Shown here: positions 44,351 through 56,304 of the stretch, piece by piece | Layout of the letters: each line of letters starts with the position of its first letter | Numbering within the stretch: position 1 is the stretch's first letter | Source: Odobenus rosmarus divergens | Taxonomy: Eukaryota > Chordata > Mammalia > Carnivora > Odobenidae | NCBI RefSeq assembly: GCF_000321225.1 | Contig: NW_004450461.1 | Coordinates: 708,362-772,361 of the forward strand | Direction: 5' to 3' | DNA: 64,000 nucleotides | The notes under the pieces: model-generated | The model's input: only the letters and a program-made list of their open reading frames with translations | What the model was told of the DNA's origin: nothing | The model's database searches: none | Program-made: the position numbers and the translations under genes

Positions 44351-46508
44351 CCAAAAAATTGCTAGAACTGATACAGGAATTCAGCAAAGTTGCAGGATAT
44401 AAAATCAACGCACAGAAGTCAGTTGCATTTCTATACACTAACAATGAAACAGCAGATAGAGAAATCAAGGAATCAATCCCATTTACAATTGCACCAAAAT
44501 CCTTAAGATATCTAGGAATAAACATAATCAAAGAAGAAAAAGATCTGTACTTTGAACACTATAAACACTTACAAAAGAATTTGAGGAAAACACAAAGAAA
44601 TGAAAAAACATCCCATGCTCATGGATTAGAAGAGCAAATATTGTTAAAAAGTCTATACTAGGGGCGCCTGGGTGGCTCATTCGTTAAGCGTTGGCCTTTG
44701 GCTCAGGTCATGATTCCAAGGTCCTGGGATTGAGCCCCGCATCAGGCTACCTGCTCAGCAGAAGCCTGCTTCTCCCTCTTCCACTCCCCCTGCTTGTGTT
44801 CCCTCTCTCTCTGTGTCTCTCTCTGTCAAATAAATAAATAAAATCTTTAAAAAAAAAACAAAAGTCTTTACTACTCAAAGCAATCTACACATTCAAGGCA
44901 ATCCTTATCAAAATACCATCAGCATTTTTCACAAAGCTGGAACAAACAATCCTAAAATTTGTATGGAACTATAAACCACCATGATTAGCCAAAATAATGT
45001 TGAAAAAGAAAACCAAAGTTGGAGGCATCACAATTCCAGACTTCAAGGTGTATTACAACACTGTAATCATCAAGACAGTATGGTACTGGCACAAAAGCAG
45101 ACACATAGATCCATGGAACAAAATAGAGAACCCAGAAATGGACCCTCAACTCTATGGTCAACTAATCTTCAACAAAGCAGGAAAGAATATCCAATGGAAA
45201 AAAGACAGTCTCTTCAACAAATGGTGTTGGGAAAATTGAGCAACCACATACAGAAGAATGAAATTGGACCACTTTCTTACGCCAAACACAAAAATAAACT
45301 CAAAATGGATGAAGGACCTAAATGTGAGATAATAATCCATCAAAATCCTAGAGGAGCACACAGGCAGCAACCTCTTTGACCTTGGCTGCAGCAACTTCTT
45401 TCTGGACACGTCTCTAGAGGCAAGGGAAACAAAAGCAAAAATGAACTATTGGGACTTCATCAGGATAAAAAGCTTTTGCACAGCAAAGGAAAAGATCAAC
45501 AAAACTAAAAGGCAACCTATGGAATGGAAGAAGATATTCACAAATGGCATATCTGATAAAGGGCTAGTATCTAAAATCAATAAAGAACTTATCAAACTCA
45601 ACACTCAAAAAACAAAAAAATCCAACCAAGAAATGGACAGAAGACATGAATAGACATTTCTCCAAAGAAGGCATACAAATGGCTAACAGATACATGAAAA
45701 AATGCTCAACAGCTCTCATCATCAGGGAAATACAAATCAAAACCACAATGAGATACCACCTCACATCGTTCAGAATGGTTAAAATTAACAAGTCAGGAAA
45801 CAACAGATGTTGGCAAGGATGCAGAGAAAGGGGAACCCTCTTACACTGTTGGTGGGAATGCAAACCTACAGCCAATCTGGGAAACAGTATGGAGTTTCCT
45901 GAAAAAGGTAAAAATAGAACTGCCCTACCCCCCAGCAATTGCACTACTAGGTATTTATCCAAAGGGTACCAACGTAGTGATTCAAAGAGGCATATGCACC
46001 CCAACATTTATAGCAGCAAGTCCACAATAGCCAAAATGTGGAAAGAGCTTAGATGTCCATCGACAGATGAATAGATAAAGAAGAAGTAATAAATATATAA
46101 TGGAATATTACCCAGTCATCAAAAAGAATGAAATCTTGTCATTTGCAATAACATGGATGGAACTAGAAGGCATTAAGTTAAGCAAATAAGTGAGTCAGAG
46201 AAAGACAAATACCATATGATTTCACTTATATGTGGAATTTAAGAAACAAAACAGATGAACATAGGAGAAGGGAAAGAGAGGGAGGCAAATCATGAGACTC
46301 TTCTTTATAGGAAACAAACTGAGGGCTGCGGGAGGGGTGGTTGGTGTGGGGGATGGGGTAATCAGGTGATGGGCATTAAGGAGGACACCTGATGTAATGA
46401 ACATTGGGTGTTATATGCAACTAATGAATCACTAAATTCTGTCCCTGAAATTAATAACACATTATACGTTAACTAAATTGAATTTAAATAAAAAATTTAA
46501 AAAAACAA
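44351..46508 (+). mobile_element. Carnivore L1, 5'-truncated, split by a SINEC
   Basis: Forward-strand L1 from mid-ORF2 (gctagaactgatacaggaat) through the ORF2 C-terminal part (acactgttggtgggaatgca at 45844; cagatgaatagataaag at 46063) and the 3' UTR (gatgggcattaaggaggaca; gtgttatatgcaactaatga) to an A-rich tail at about 46490-46508. Interrupted by the SINEC 44661-44859. The ORF2 frame is broken; the 132- and 142-codon sense frames (44981-45379, 45646-46074) are pieces in differing frames, and the antisense frames of 147-152 codons are by-products. Confidence 0.92.
44661..44859 (+). mobile_element. SINEC inserted in the L1 ORF2 remnant
   Basis: Copy of the ggctcattcgttaagcgttg / cagaagcctgcttctccctc form. 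Target duplication aaaagtctatacta at 44647-44660 and aaaagtctttacta at 44860-44873 (one mismatch). It is younger than the L1 it interrupts. Confidence 0.96.
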
Positions 46509-46944
46509 GAACACTGATTCATATACCCTGACTCATATAACTTAGAAGAGCTTTGCATATGATTTTGTGGTTGAGGGATAATTTATATTTTATAATTTAA
46601 GGATATTTATCAATTACTTCATTATATCATTATTAACTGTTTACTTTCCTACCTTTTCTAAAATATTTTGAGGTAGATCACTTTAATAGTTATTAATCTA
46701 CCATTTTCTGGTACAGCCATTTTTTACACTTACATTGTTTCTTTCCAAGAGAATATTTCAATCTCACAAAAATAATCAAATGTTTTTGTTGATATGGACA
46801 AATACAACTCCATGAGAAATTAATTGTAATACCTGAGGATATAACATAAATTTACTAATATATATGGATTTTAGCATCTCAATAAAATAGCATTTGTTAC
46901 ACCATTAATCTAATATACTCAAATACATACATATGTATTTGTAT
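46509..46944. other. No gene recognised
   Basis: AT-rich sequence with no assignable feature. Confidence 0.45.
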
Positions 46945-46960
46945 AAAAAACACAGACATA

Positions 46961-47161
46961 GGGCACCTGGGTGGCTCAGTCGTTAAGCGTCTGTCTTCGG
47001 CTCAGGCCATGGTCCTAGGGTCCTGGGATCAAGCCCCACATCAGGCTCCCTGGTCCGCAGGAAGCCTGCTTCTCCATCTTCCACTCCCCCTGCTTGTGTT
47101 CCCTCTCTTGCTGTGTCTCTCTGTCAAATAAATAAATAAAATCTTCAAAAAACAAATAAAC
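46961..47161 (+). mobile_element. SINEC
   Basis: Copy of the cagtcgttaagcgtctgtct / ggtccgcaggaagcctgc form. Perfect 16-bp target duplication aaaaaacacagacata at 46945-46960 and 47162-47177. Confidence 0.97.
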
Positions 47162-47177
47162 AAAAAACACAGACATA

Positions 47178-47559
47178 CTTTTTGTTATATTTCTTGAGAA
47201 CAGGAGCTAGGTACTGATTTTACGAATTTGAATAAAATTGTTTCAAAAGCTAATGGTAGAAAGAGATATTTCATCAACTTAAAATTGAACTATTACAAGA
47301 AGTATACTATAATAAAGTATAAATAAATAAATAAAGTATAATGGTAATATTTGAAAGATGAGTAGAAATAATACAAATGTTTGGTTTGTGTATACATGTG
47401 TCCATGGGAAGGATGTATGTTTAGTTTCTTAGTCCATCTCATTTTTTCTTCAATATGGGTAGGCTAAGACCTTTCCAAACATTTAAATTCTATTTAAATC
47501 TTTTGGATTTAATCAAAGATAAATCTATTTAATCTTTTTGATTACCCATTTTGTCTTTA
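47178..47559. other. No gene recognised
   Basis: AT-rich; short (AAAT)n run near 47318-47336. Nothing else seen. Confidence 0.45.
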
Positions 47560-48385
47560 AGTCATTTCTCTCTTATCATATTTTACTATAAGCATTCAGG
47601 AGAAGCCAAGCTGGTTTTTCAACACTTTGCTAAGTAATTTCTTTAGCCAAATATCCAATTTTATTGTTCACAATTTCAGCCTTCCACAAAACACTAGGAT
47701 ACAAACAATTCAGCCAAGCTCTTTGCCGCTTTACAGCAAAAAATCACCTTTCCTTCAGTTTCCAATAACATGTTCCTTGTTTCCATCTGAGACCTCATCA
47801 GAATGACCTTTACCATCTATATTTCTACCAACTTTCTATTTATGACCACTTATGTATTGTCTAAGAAGATTGAGGCTTTTTCTAAAGGTCTCCTCTTCTC
47901 CTTTTGAACCTCCATGAAAATCACCCTCAATAGTACATTCATTGGCAATGTGTTTCCTAGCATGAACCATGAAACTTTTCCCGACCCTGCCCATTAACCA
48001 GTTCCAAAGTTACTTCTACATTTTTAGCAGCACCCACTCTTGGTACCAAATTTATGTTTTAGTTTGAACTACTATAAGAAAATACCACAGGCTGGGTAAC
48101 TTATCAACAACAGAAATGTATTTCTCATAGACTGGAAGCTGGAAGTCAAGATCATGGGACTGGCATGGTTGAGTGAGAGCCCTCTTCGGAGTTGCACACT
48201 TCCCATTGTATCCTCACATGGAGGAAGAGGCTAAGAATCTTTCTGGACCTCCTTTTACAAGAAACCAGTTCCATTAATGAGGGCTCTGCACCCGTTACTT
48301 AATCACTTCCCAAAACTTCCACCTCCTAATATCATTATCTTTGGGCGTTATGACTTTTGGACGGACACATTCAGACCATAACAAT
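47560..48385 (-). mobile_element. MaLR (MST/THE1/MLT1 group) element: 5' LTR and part of the internal region
   Basis: Reverse-strand. 48055-48385 is an LTR: aaaataccacaggctgggta, acagaaatgtatttctcata, tcctcacatggaggaagagg, attaatgagggctctgcac, aacttccacctcctaatatc, attcagaccataac at the end. Left of it, 48054-47560 holds MaLR internal sequence starting with cttggtaccaaatt (5' internal start) and containing tgagacctcatcagaatgac and caccctcaatagtacattc. No 3' LTR is seen to the left. Non-coding remnant. Confidence 0.78.
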
Positions 48386-48894
48386 AAGGGTACTAAATAA
48401 AGGGATCCCAAGCTAATTTATTAGCATATTATTTTAATAATTCGTTATTTTAACTGAAGACTTTTCATGTTTAGTCTTAATAAATTTGAAATGGAATAAT
48501 TTGGACCATTATTTCCAAAAATATTTAACATAAAATAGTAGACAGGACTAAAGTCAGATACCTTGATTGCAAGTCATTTTACATGATTGATTAGCAATAA
48601 GTGAATCCCTTAAACTATGCATCTGTGTTTCTTCAACAATGATTTGGTAATACCATTTCACTCAATGTGGTATTATCAATATAAACAGAAGATTCAGGGA
48701 GAAAGCATTTTGAAAAACAGACCAAAAAACATACAAATATCCAAAAATACTTTGTTGGAGGACAACCCTGGATTAGAAATAACCTAATGATGATGTTTCA
48801 ACTAGACTATTATATGTGAAAAACTAATTTCCTTTCTTAGCTCACATGATAGGTAATCCTAGGCTGTATTATCAAGAGAGAGTAATTGGATAGT
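48386..48894. other. No gene recognised; possible MIR near 48545-48660
   Basis: gactaaagtcagataccttg and gaatcccttaaactatgcat with gtttcttcaacaatgatttgg loosely follow the MIR order, but too weakly to call firmly. Confidence 0.35.
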
Positions 48895-49475
48895 ATCTTA
48901 GTCCGCTCAGGCTGCCATAACAAAATACCATAAACTACGTGATATAAACATCAGAAATTCATTTCTCACAGTTCTGGAGGCTGGGAAGACCAAGATCAAG
49001 GTGCTGAACAGTTTAGTTTCTGGTGAGAACTCTCTTTCTGTTTTGTAGGCTGCTGTTTTCTGATAGTATCCTCACATAAGGATGAGAAACTCTGATATCT
49101 CTTCTTAAAGGGGACTGATCTCATCATGAAAGTCCCACTCTCATGAACTCATTTAAACTTACCTTCCAGGGGCAACTGGGTGGCTCAGTCATTAAGCGTC
49201 TGCCTTCAGCTCAGGTCATGATCCCAGGGTCCTGGGATAGAGCCCTGCATCAGGCTCCCTGCTCTGTGGGAGGCCTGCTTCTCCCTCTCCCACTCCCCCT
49301 GCTTGTGTTCCCTCTCTCGCTGTGTCTCTCTCTGTCAAATAAATAAAATCTAAATAAATAAATAAATGTAATTAAATTAAATAAACTTACCTCCCAAAAG
49401 TCCCATCTCTAAATACCATCACAATGTGGGGTTAGGGCTTCAACATGTTCACTTGGGGGAGGACAAAATTCAGTC
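48895..49475 (-). mobile_element. MaLR LTR (MLT1/MST-like), split by a SINEC
   Basis: Reverse-strand LTR: cttagtccgctcaggctgcc, ataacaaaataccataaact, cagttctggaggctgggaag, gatcaaggtgctgaac, gtatcctcacataagg, actgatctcatcatgaaagt; then after the SINEC caaaagtcccatctctaaat, accatcacaatgtggggtta, gggcttcaacatg. A second LTR of the same group and orientation lies 0.5 kb to the left. Confidence 0.82.
49169..49381 (+). mobile_element. SINEC inserted in the MaLR LTR
   Basis: Copy of the cagtcattaagcgtctgcct / gtgggaggcctgcttctccc form with an extended AAAT-rich tail. Target duplication taaacttaccttcca at 49154-49168 and taaacttacctccca at 49382-49396. It splits the LTR and so is younger. Confidence 0.95.
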
Positions 49476-49510
49476 CTTAGCAAGTAGGTTGATCTTATTA
49501 TCAATTATTT

Positions 49511-49532
49511 GTGTGTGTGTGTGTGTGTGTGT
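49511..49532. repeat. (GT)11 microsatellite
   Basis: Uninterrupted alternating gt run; likely length-variable. Confidence 0.95.
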
Positions 49533-50351
49533 AGTTGTGTTGAGGGAGGAAACTTTTTGTTTGTATGTGTGTTTGTCTCTTGCACTTAGACTGTTTCCCA
49601 AAAAAATTCACTGAACCCAAAATCTGGTCTTCCCTGCAAGTATAATATAAAATTACATACCTTCTTAAATTGTATCTAAAAGTTTCCTCCTCCCACCATA
49701 TCTCAGTAAAATGTAAGTTTTCTTGGTTATTTTATTTAATTGTACTCTAATATTATTTTTCTAGACAGAAATTGACAACTCTCTAAAATACACAATTATC
49801 ACTTTAATTTTAACAAAATTTCTATGCTATTATGGAATGATGAACAGAATTATAATTATGTAAAATAGGGATTATTTTAAAGTTAAGCACATCGATTCTA
49901 TTAACTTATGTCAAAACATTTCTAACTAGTTTTAAGAGGGACTATTTCTTTTTCTTTCTTTTTAATCTCAAAGTCACAAAAATTCTATTATAATTTCAGT
50001 AGTTGTTATTAATTAAATTCCAATCAAATATTGTTTATCTTATTCACTTGGCACTATACTCATACCCATAGAATTGCAAAGCCACCCTTCTGCTCATAGT
50101 ATACTCACACACATACACATGTATGTATAAATAATAAAAACAAAGTGATATAATGCAAGCAGTATAGATAGAATTGAGAATGATTGATTATTGCTTGTTT
50201 GATTAACATGAAAAGATGAAATAGAGATAATTTCTAATGAAATGTGAGTAATGAATCTTAATTATTTTTATAATGTATATTCCCTTCTCCTTAATTGTAC
50301 AGAGAGAGCAATTTAGATAAAAATAGAGTGGAATTTGCTTCAGATTGTTTA
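49533..50351. other. No gene recognised
   Basis: AT-rich sequence; no assignable repeat or frame. Confidence 0.45.
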
Positions 50352-50367
50352 TTGAATAGTGATTCTT

Positions 50368-50474
50368 TTTTTAATTTTATTTTTAAGTGATCTCTACACC
50401 CAACATAGGGCTTGAACTCACAACCCTGAGGTCAAGAGTCTCATGTTCTTCCAACTGAGCCAGCCAGATACCCC
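50368..50474 (-). mobile_element. Short old SINEC (tRNA-derived)
   Basis: Reverse-strand, about 107 bp: tttttaagtgatctctacac, ccaacatagggcttgaactc, acaaccctgaggtcaagagt, ccaactgagccagccagata. This is the older short form with no CT-rich 3' part. Target duplication ttgaatagtgattctt at 50352-50367 and ttgaatggtgattctt at 50475-50490 (one mismatch). Confidence 0.93.
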
Positions 50475-50573
50475 TTGAATGGTGATTCTTAAACTAAAAT
50501 CAAAAGATCCTTGGTTCATTGAGAATTTATTTTAAGATATTAAGCTTATTTTAATATTTGTTAAAATTTAATG

Positions 50574-50760
50574 ACGCCTGGGTGGCTCAGTTGGTTAAGC
50601 GACTGCTTTCGGCTCAGGTCATGATCCTGGAGTCCTGGGATCGAGTCCCGCATCGGGCTCCCTGCTCAGCAGGGAGTCTGCTTCTCCCTCTGACCCTCCT
50701 CCCTCTCATGCTCTCTATCTCTCGTTCTCTCTTTCTCAAATAAATAAATAAAATCTTTAA
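50574..50760 (+). mobile_element. SINEC
   Basis: Little-decayed copy (gcctgggtggctcagttggt, gtcccgcatcgggctccctg, caaataaataaataaaatct). Flanks share aatttaatga-like sequence on both sides (left aaaatttaatga, right aaaaattaatga), so the exact limits are slightly uncertain. Confidence 0.94.
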
Positions 50761-50765
50761 AAAAA

Positions 50766-53700
50766 TTAATGAAAATTTTAAAGAAGATATATAACATATT
50801 CGTATAATACGAATGGTTACCTATAGCTGTTTTCTCACAATTTCAGCATTTGATTTATACAATCACCTTGATGTCATACAGTGCTATTTTAACTACCATT
50901 AGCAATTGAGAAAAAATAATAATAATGAAAGAAGGAACTGGACAGTGAAGGATTTACATCATGCTTGGGCTGACACAGACCTGCTTTGGAATGCATTCAG
51001 GCTCTGTCTCTCCACATTACTGTTTCCTGGAAAACTAAAGAGCTTAAGACCTTCCACTATGGGAGTGAAGGGGATGGAAATGGGCACTGTACCTCTGTTG
51101 AGGAAGCTGAGAGTTAACTTATAGACATTTTCCCTGTATGATAGCACAATATAAAAGATTGTCAGGATATTGAGAATGGGGAATTTCTGTGTCAAGTTGA
51201 TCAATACACATCTGTGGCCATCTTAGTGTCTTGTGTAGATAAAGAACTTTTTTTTAATTTTTTGTTTTTGTTTTGTTCTGTTCTGTTTTGTTTTGTTTTG
51301 TTTTAATGGATGATATCTGGGCTCCCAACATAGTAAGGTAATGATGTCATACTTACTATATCTTTTGACTTCTATCTTCCTACAACACTAAGTAAATGTG
51401 CTATGATATCATTGGTATCAATTGGTAACCTGCTCAAACTTGCAACCATAGCTATGTTGCCACTTAGAGGTTTTAGGTTTTGAAGAATACAGTAATAGGG
51501 GAGAGAATGTGAAGTTCTGAGAAGGTGATGCCTAAGAGGCTGTTTTTTGTTGTTGTTGTTGTTGTTGTTTTAACTCACGGTTTTACCCACAGCTTTACTG
51601 ACAAAATGCTCTGTAACTGGTTATTTACCAGTGTTATATCTTACCAATGGAATATGAATGACATGGATTTCTCCACTAGAGAATGGCTGAAATGATCTAA
51701 AGCAAAATGAGGAAGCAATCAGCTGGTAAAATTATTTGATTACATCTTAAAACTTCCTTTTGTGAAACTGAAACCCTTGGAGGAGAGGGAAATAACAGCT
51801 AATTAAACAACTGGCTCTTTTCAGGTGTTTTAAATGAAAATAGATCCAAATTCTAAACCAAAAGCCATGTTGTAGATGTGAGAAAACACTGTGCTTCATC
51901 CTGATGTTCTTCTATTTAATTGCTGGTTCATAAATGAATCAGTCAGGGACAAATGTGATGGGCAGATAATTCTGGAAAGCAGAGGCTGTAGTATAAAAGA
52001 GGTCAGTCATTTTGCTGAAAAATCTTTTGGTAAAGATGCCTAGGGAATTCCTACTTTCCTATATTTCTAGGTCAGTTGACTTAAGGCAATTAATTTATTT
52101 CTGGACACTGAAGAATGAAAAGGAATGTCTTCTATGAATATTAGTCCATAGCATTCTGTAGTGGTTGGTGTTTTTCAACTACCAATAGAGTAATAGCCAT
52201 GCCTATTTAGGGAGGATTGGAGAGAGAAAATTCTATGTAAAGAAAGGAAACTTGAATTACTCTCACAGTCTGTGAAATGGAATACCTCCACAGAACCATA
52301 GAAATATCAATGGCAACAGCATCCCAGAAACCAGTTTCTTCATAAAATATGTCTCAGCCCCAAACTATGGCAGATATTCAGAATAAGACATGCCTTCCAT
52401 CATGTGCTCCACATATAGTTCTCCTATTGAGAAGGCAGGAGAGTTGATGAAATGCCATGACAGATTTACTCTAGCATAGATTTTACTGAAATAAAGCTCC
52501 AGAGTCTCCAGAAGAAAGCAAAAAGCCAGAGAAACGAAAAGAGAGAAAGATAAGTAAAGAAACAGGGAATCAGGTACAATTATTTAAGTGGCTATTAAAA
52601 GATGAAGTAAATTTATAGGATCCCTATGAAAAAGTTAAGTAGTGCACTGGCTGGGACAAAGGAAGCCTGCTTCAGTGTCAACAGCAACCTCTCCTCAGGA
52701 ACCCTGTTAAATTCCCTTGTCCCAGGTCGGGTAACTATAAATCTAATCAAGTCCATAGGGAAGAGACACAAAACAGCCTGACACAGGCTACTAAGATTGT
52801 TTCAGCTGCTAAGGCGGTTGAAAACAAAGTCATTACATGTGTTTGTCCAACCACCAGTAGTGGGGTGTCTGAGGCTATATGTGCTATGGTGAAAATTGAA
52901 GGTCCTAAGAAAAATGAACAAAATTTATGAGATTATGGAATGTCATTTCACAGTGTAGTGTAATATCCCTAGGCAGCATGAAGGGCTGAAAGTAAAGCTT
53001 GGGAGTTAGGCAAGGCCTTGAGAAATCTGCAGATAGGAAAATAACAATGTAAGAGATATTCACTTTTGGTATCACCTTTACTTGAATGTTTAAGTGGAAT
53101 AGATGGGATGCACGTGTGGGTAGTCTTACCAATACCAGCTTATACGTAAATGGTGGGCAAGTACAACCTTCTCCAGATTTTAACTGGACAAGCTAAATGG
53201 GAGGCCTTAGAATTGCCCAAATAATATCAAATATTAAGCAATATTAGGTTCAGAGAGGACAACAGAAAAAAAATCAGCCTTGATTAGAAAAGCAGAAGCT
53301 GGGGTGATAGTCCGTGCTTCTTTCTGTAGCAGTCCAGGCTGGCTCAGGAGAGATTTAGAATGCTCTTATAGGCTGATTGTTGCCTATTACGGGCTTGAAA
53401 ATATGTCCCCTCTCCCCCAAGTCAAGGAGAAAAATATCACTGTGCTTTTCAGATAAAATGCATGCATATAATATTTCTATTGTCATTGTAACAATTTAAA
53501 CATTTTGAATACTTGATTACAGAAAAACATTTGTTGCTGATACTTCTTAATTTTTAATTAAATGATCCTATTTATACATTTTTGTGGGGTTTTTTTTGTG
53601 GTGTGGAATTCCAGAACTTGTGTGATCAATTTGATTACTCAGTTACTCTTTCTCAGTCAGTGATGGTAATGTGCATGCCTTGAAGGTGGTTCTACATTGA

Positions 53701-54258
53701 CCAAGCCGTGAACCACAGTGCAGGAACAGAAGACAATCTATCTGGGTTATTATGTATCCTCACCATTATGAAAAAAATATAATAGGTGATTCTGTTACAA
53801 AGCTCATTAAGCAACTGAAGAAATTAATCTAAATCCTGATTTTCAGCTGACTTGTATCTGTGCAAATTGCTGTGGGTCATTATCGGAAGGCTGTAACTTT
53901 TGTTCTCTAGGTCAGATTTTCAAAATGACTCATTCTTGATACTGCTTTGGACAAAAAATTTATTCTTTCAAAAACTCATATGTCAGTGTTGCTAGTAGTT
54001 ATAAGAAAATTTATTGAGTCATGGAAACTTTAAGAAATTGGGTGTCAAGCTTCTGCACATTGTTTCAATCATTTCATTAAAAAAACATAGGAAGGTTAAG
54101 AAAATTACTGTGTGTAATATCATTATGCTTTATATAAAGGACTTGAGGTAGTTATCCTCATTTACCTCTTTAGCTAACCTGCTACAGGAAAATGATACAA
54201 TAAGCAAGACAGCCCACCAAAAACCATGGCTCCAGCAGATAGTACTAAAAAGGATAAG
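50766..54258. other. No gene recognised; simple repeats and possible conserved non-coding sequence
   Basis: Holds (TTTTG)n at about 51258-51304 and (TTG)n at about 51548-51569. Frames of 72-81 codons (50906-51124, 50959-51204) have no recognisable domain. 52430-52900 and 53590-53960 look like unique sequence of normal complexity, the least repeat-like part of the window. Confidence 0.45.
51258..51304. repeat. (TTTTG)n / (TTCTG)n microsatellite
   Basis: tttttgttttgttctgttctg followed by repeated ttttg units; no adjoining SINE. Confidence 0.85.
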
Positions 54259-54479
54259 AGGGGCGCCCAAGTGGCACTGTCAGTTGAGCGTCTGACTCTT
54301 GGTTTCAGCTCAGGTCATGATAGGGTTATGAGATGGAGCCTCTGTCAGGCTCCATGCTTAGGAGGGAGTCTGCCTGAGATTCTCTCTCTCCCTCTCCTGC
54401 TGCCCCTCACTGCCCACCCCCCTGCTCAAGTGCTCTCTCTCTAAAATAAATAGATAAATCTTAAAAAAATAAATAAAAA
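54259..54479 (+). mobile_element. SINEC, older form
   Basis: Diverged copy with ggggcgcccaagtggcac, ctgactcttggtttcagctc and agattctctctctccctctc, and tail aaataaatagataaatctt. Flanking duplication not clear (aaaaaggataag against aaaaaagacaaa). Confidence 0.88.
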
Positions 54480-56076
54480 AGACAAAGGCAATTATGTAAA
54501 TCTATATTTTACAAAAGCAATTATGTAATTATGTAAATCTATTTATTTATATTTATTTAAGCTATATATCCTAAAATAAGAACCTGTCCACATACACCCA
54601 AACATCTTACATTGCCATTTTGTGATGGCTTTTCTTTTTAAATATGACCCTGCCTTTCATTTTAGATTCATTTGATCTGTGTAATGTTCCTAGTGAATAC
54701 AGAAAAGGGATATGATTGAGCAAAACACACTGATACTTAATTCAGGATGTGAAAACCACATCCCATGAGAGTTGATGGCTCAAATTATATTGATTAAAAT
54801 ATCTTGTACATATTTCCCTAGTATCTCAAAAATGTAATCATGGGTCCAATATGACTAAAATAATAAATTCTTTCATGATTTCTCCTCTTCTGCATTGCAT
54901 ATTTTAATAACATTTAGTTGAAATGGAGGTTCAAGGCTGGCAGTTTCACACAGACATTTTAGTCATCATTTTCTAAAGGGATATACCAACATGATTGATC
55001 TTTGAAATTAAAGGTAAAATTGGTTAGTATAGCACATTCACAGTTCAGGTATAAGCAGGCAGTGAGGTTTGGATATTCCTGGCAAACTAAATGGACAGGT
55101 CACCAAATATGATTTACATCAAGGCTAAGAAATTTACTGAAATCCAGGTATATTGTGAATCTGAAAAAAATTTGACTGACAGAGGGAAAGAAGATGCTGA
55201 GTTCATTATGATGTTTGTTGTTCAGACTGTAGATTGTTCCACTCCACTGGACTCATGGGTGAGGCCTTTGTGAAATGTATTCGTGGAAGGAAGAAATGGA
55301 AATAAGTAGACCAACAATGAAGAGACACAGATTTAATGCAATTTTACTCTGAGTTTGACCTATAACTAAATAGATATCAACTGTGAAATCAAAAGAACAA
55401 AATATTTCAAATCAGAATCCATACATAAGGCATTTTAAACCTTTATAACGGCTTAAACTTTTCTAGTATTCTTAATTATGGGTAATGTTTGCTGCTAATG
55501 TTTCTTAAGGTTTAAAAATATAATCCCTTTTATATATATTTGATATAGAACTTCCTGAAATTCTGCAGACTGGGAGCATAGAAGAAAAAAAAGAACAAAG
55601 TATAGAGAAATATTTCAGAAATAATGTATAGGAAGGCAAATATCATTTTTTAATAACCAAAGGGAAAATAAGAATGATCTTAATTTGATAAATAAATAAT
55701 AAATAGATAAACAAATGGAAGAAAATAGCTTTGGCATCTTAGACCCTCAGAAGCTTGTGGTTCAACAGATGAGATGCTTATTGGATAAGTTTGTCCTTAA
55801 CTCATGCCTTTTGGAGTAGCAATCAATGACTGACAGGAGAAGGCATGCTCATGAGTACATGTAAGATGACCCAGAAATATTTAGAAGGATTATTTTGAGA
55901 GACTGCAGTTCTTATATCTGAGGATATAGGAATGAGGCCGTGACATCTTGCTTAATCCTATTTTGAAAACCTATCTCTAAACACGGGTCGAAAGGCTTGA
56001 GAAAACTAGATTGTACTTAATCATTGTGGAAGGAAAAAAAAATTTCCTCTCCTGGCTCTACAGAAAATCTCACATT
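54480..56076. other. No gene recognised
   Basis: One 60-codon frame at 55091-55273 has a protein-like composition but matches nothing I know. The remainder is AT-rich unassigned sequence. Confidence 0.45.
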
Positions 56077-56092
56077 AAAAAGTCCTAATATT

Positions 56093-56288
56093 GGGCGCCT
56101 GGGTGGCTCAGTTGGTTAAGTGACTGCCTTCAGCTCAGGTCATGATCCTGGAGTCCCGGGATCGAGTCCCGCATCAGGCTCCCCGCTCAGCGGGGAGTCT
56201 GCTTCTCCCTCTGACCCTCTTCCCTCTCGTGCTCTCTATCTCTCATTCTCTCTCTCTCTCAAATAAATAAATAAAATCTTTAAAAAAA
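56093..56288 (+). mobile_element. SINEC
   Basis: Little-decayed copy (gggcgcctgggtggctcagt, gtcccgcatcaggctccccg, caaataaataaataaaatct). Perfect 16-bp target duplication aaaaagtcctaatatt at 56077-56092 and 56289-56304. Confidence 0.97.
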
Positions 56289-56304
56289 AAAAAGTCCTAA
56301 TATT

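Noticed and set aside
44073..44531. 152-codon reverse-strand frame
   Set aside because: Its first half is antisense L1 ORF2 and the rest is flanking sequence; no independent support.
44981..45379. 132-codon forward frame rich in Q, N and H
   Set aside because: Wrong-frame reading of L1 ORF2; the true frame next to it (44997-45239) gives the usual ORF2 protein sequence.
45564..46007. 147-codon reverse-strand frame
   Set aside because: Antisense of the L1 ORF2 C-terminal region.
55091..55273. 60-codon frame with protein-like composition
   Set aside because: No homology I can recognise and too short to support alone.
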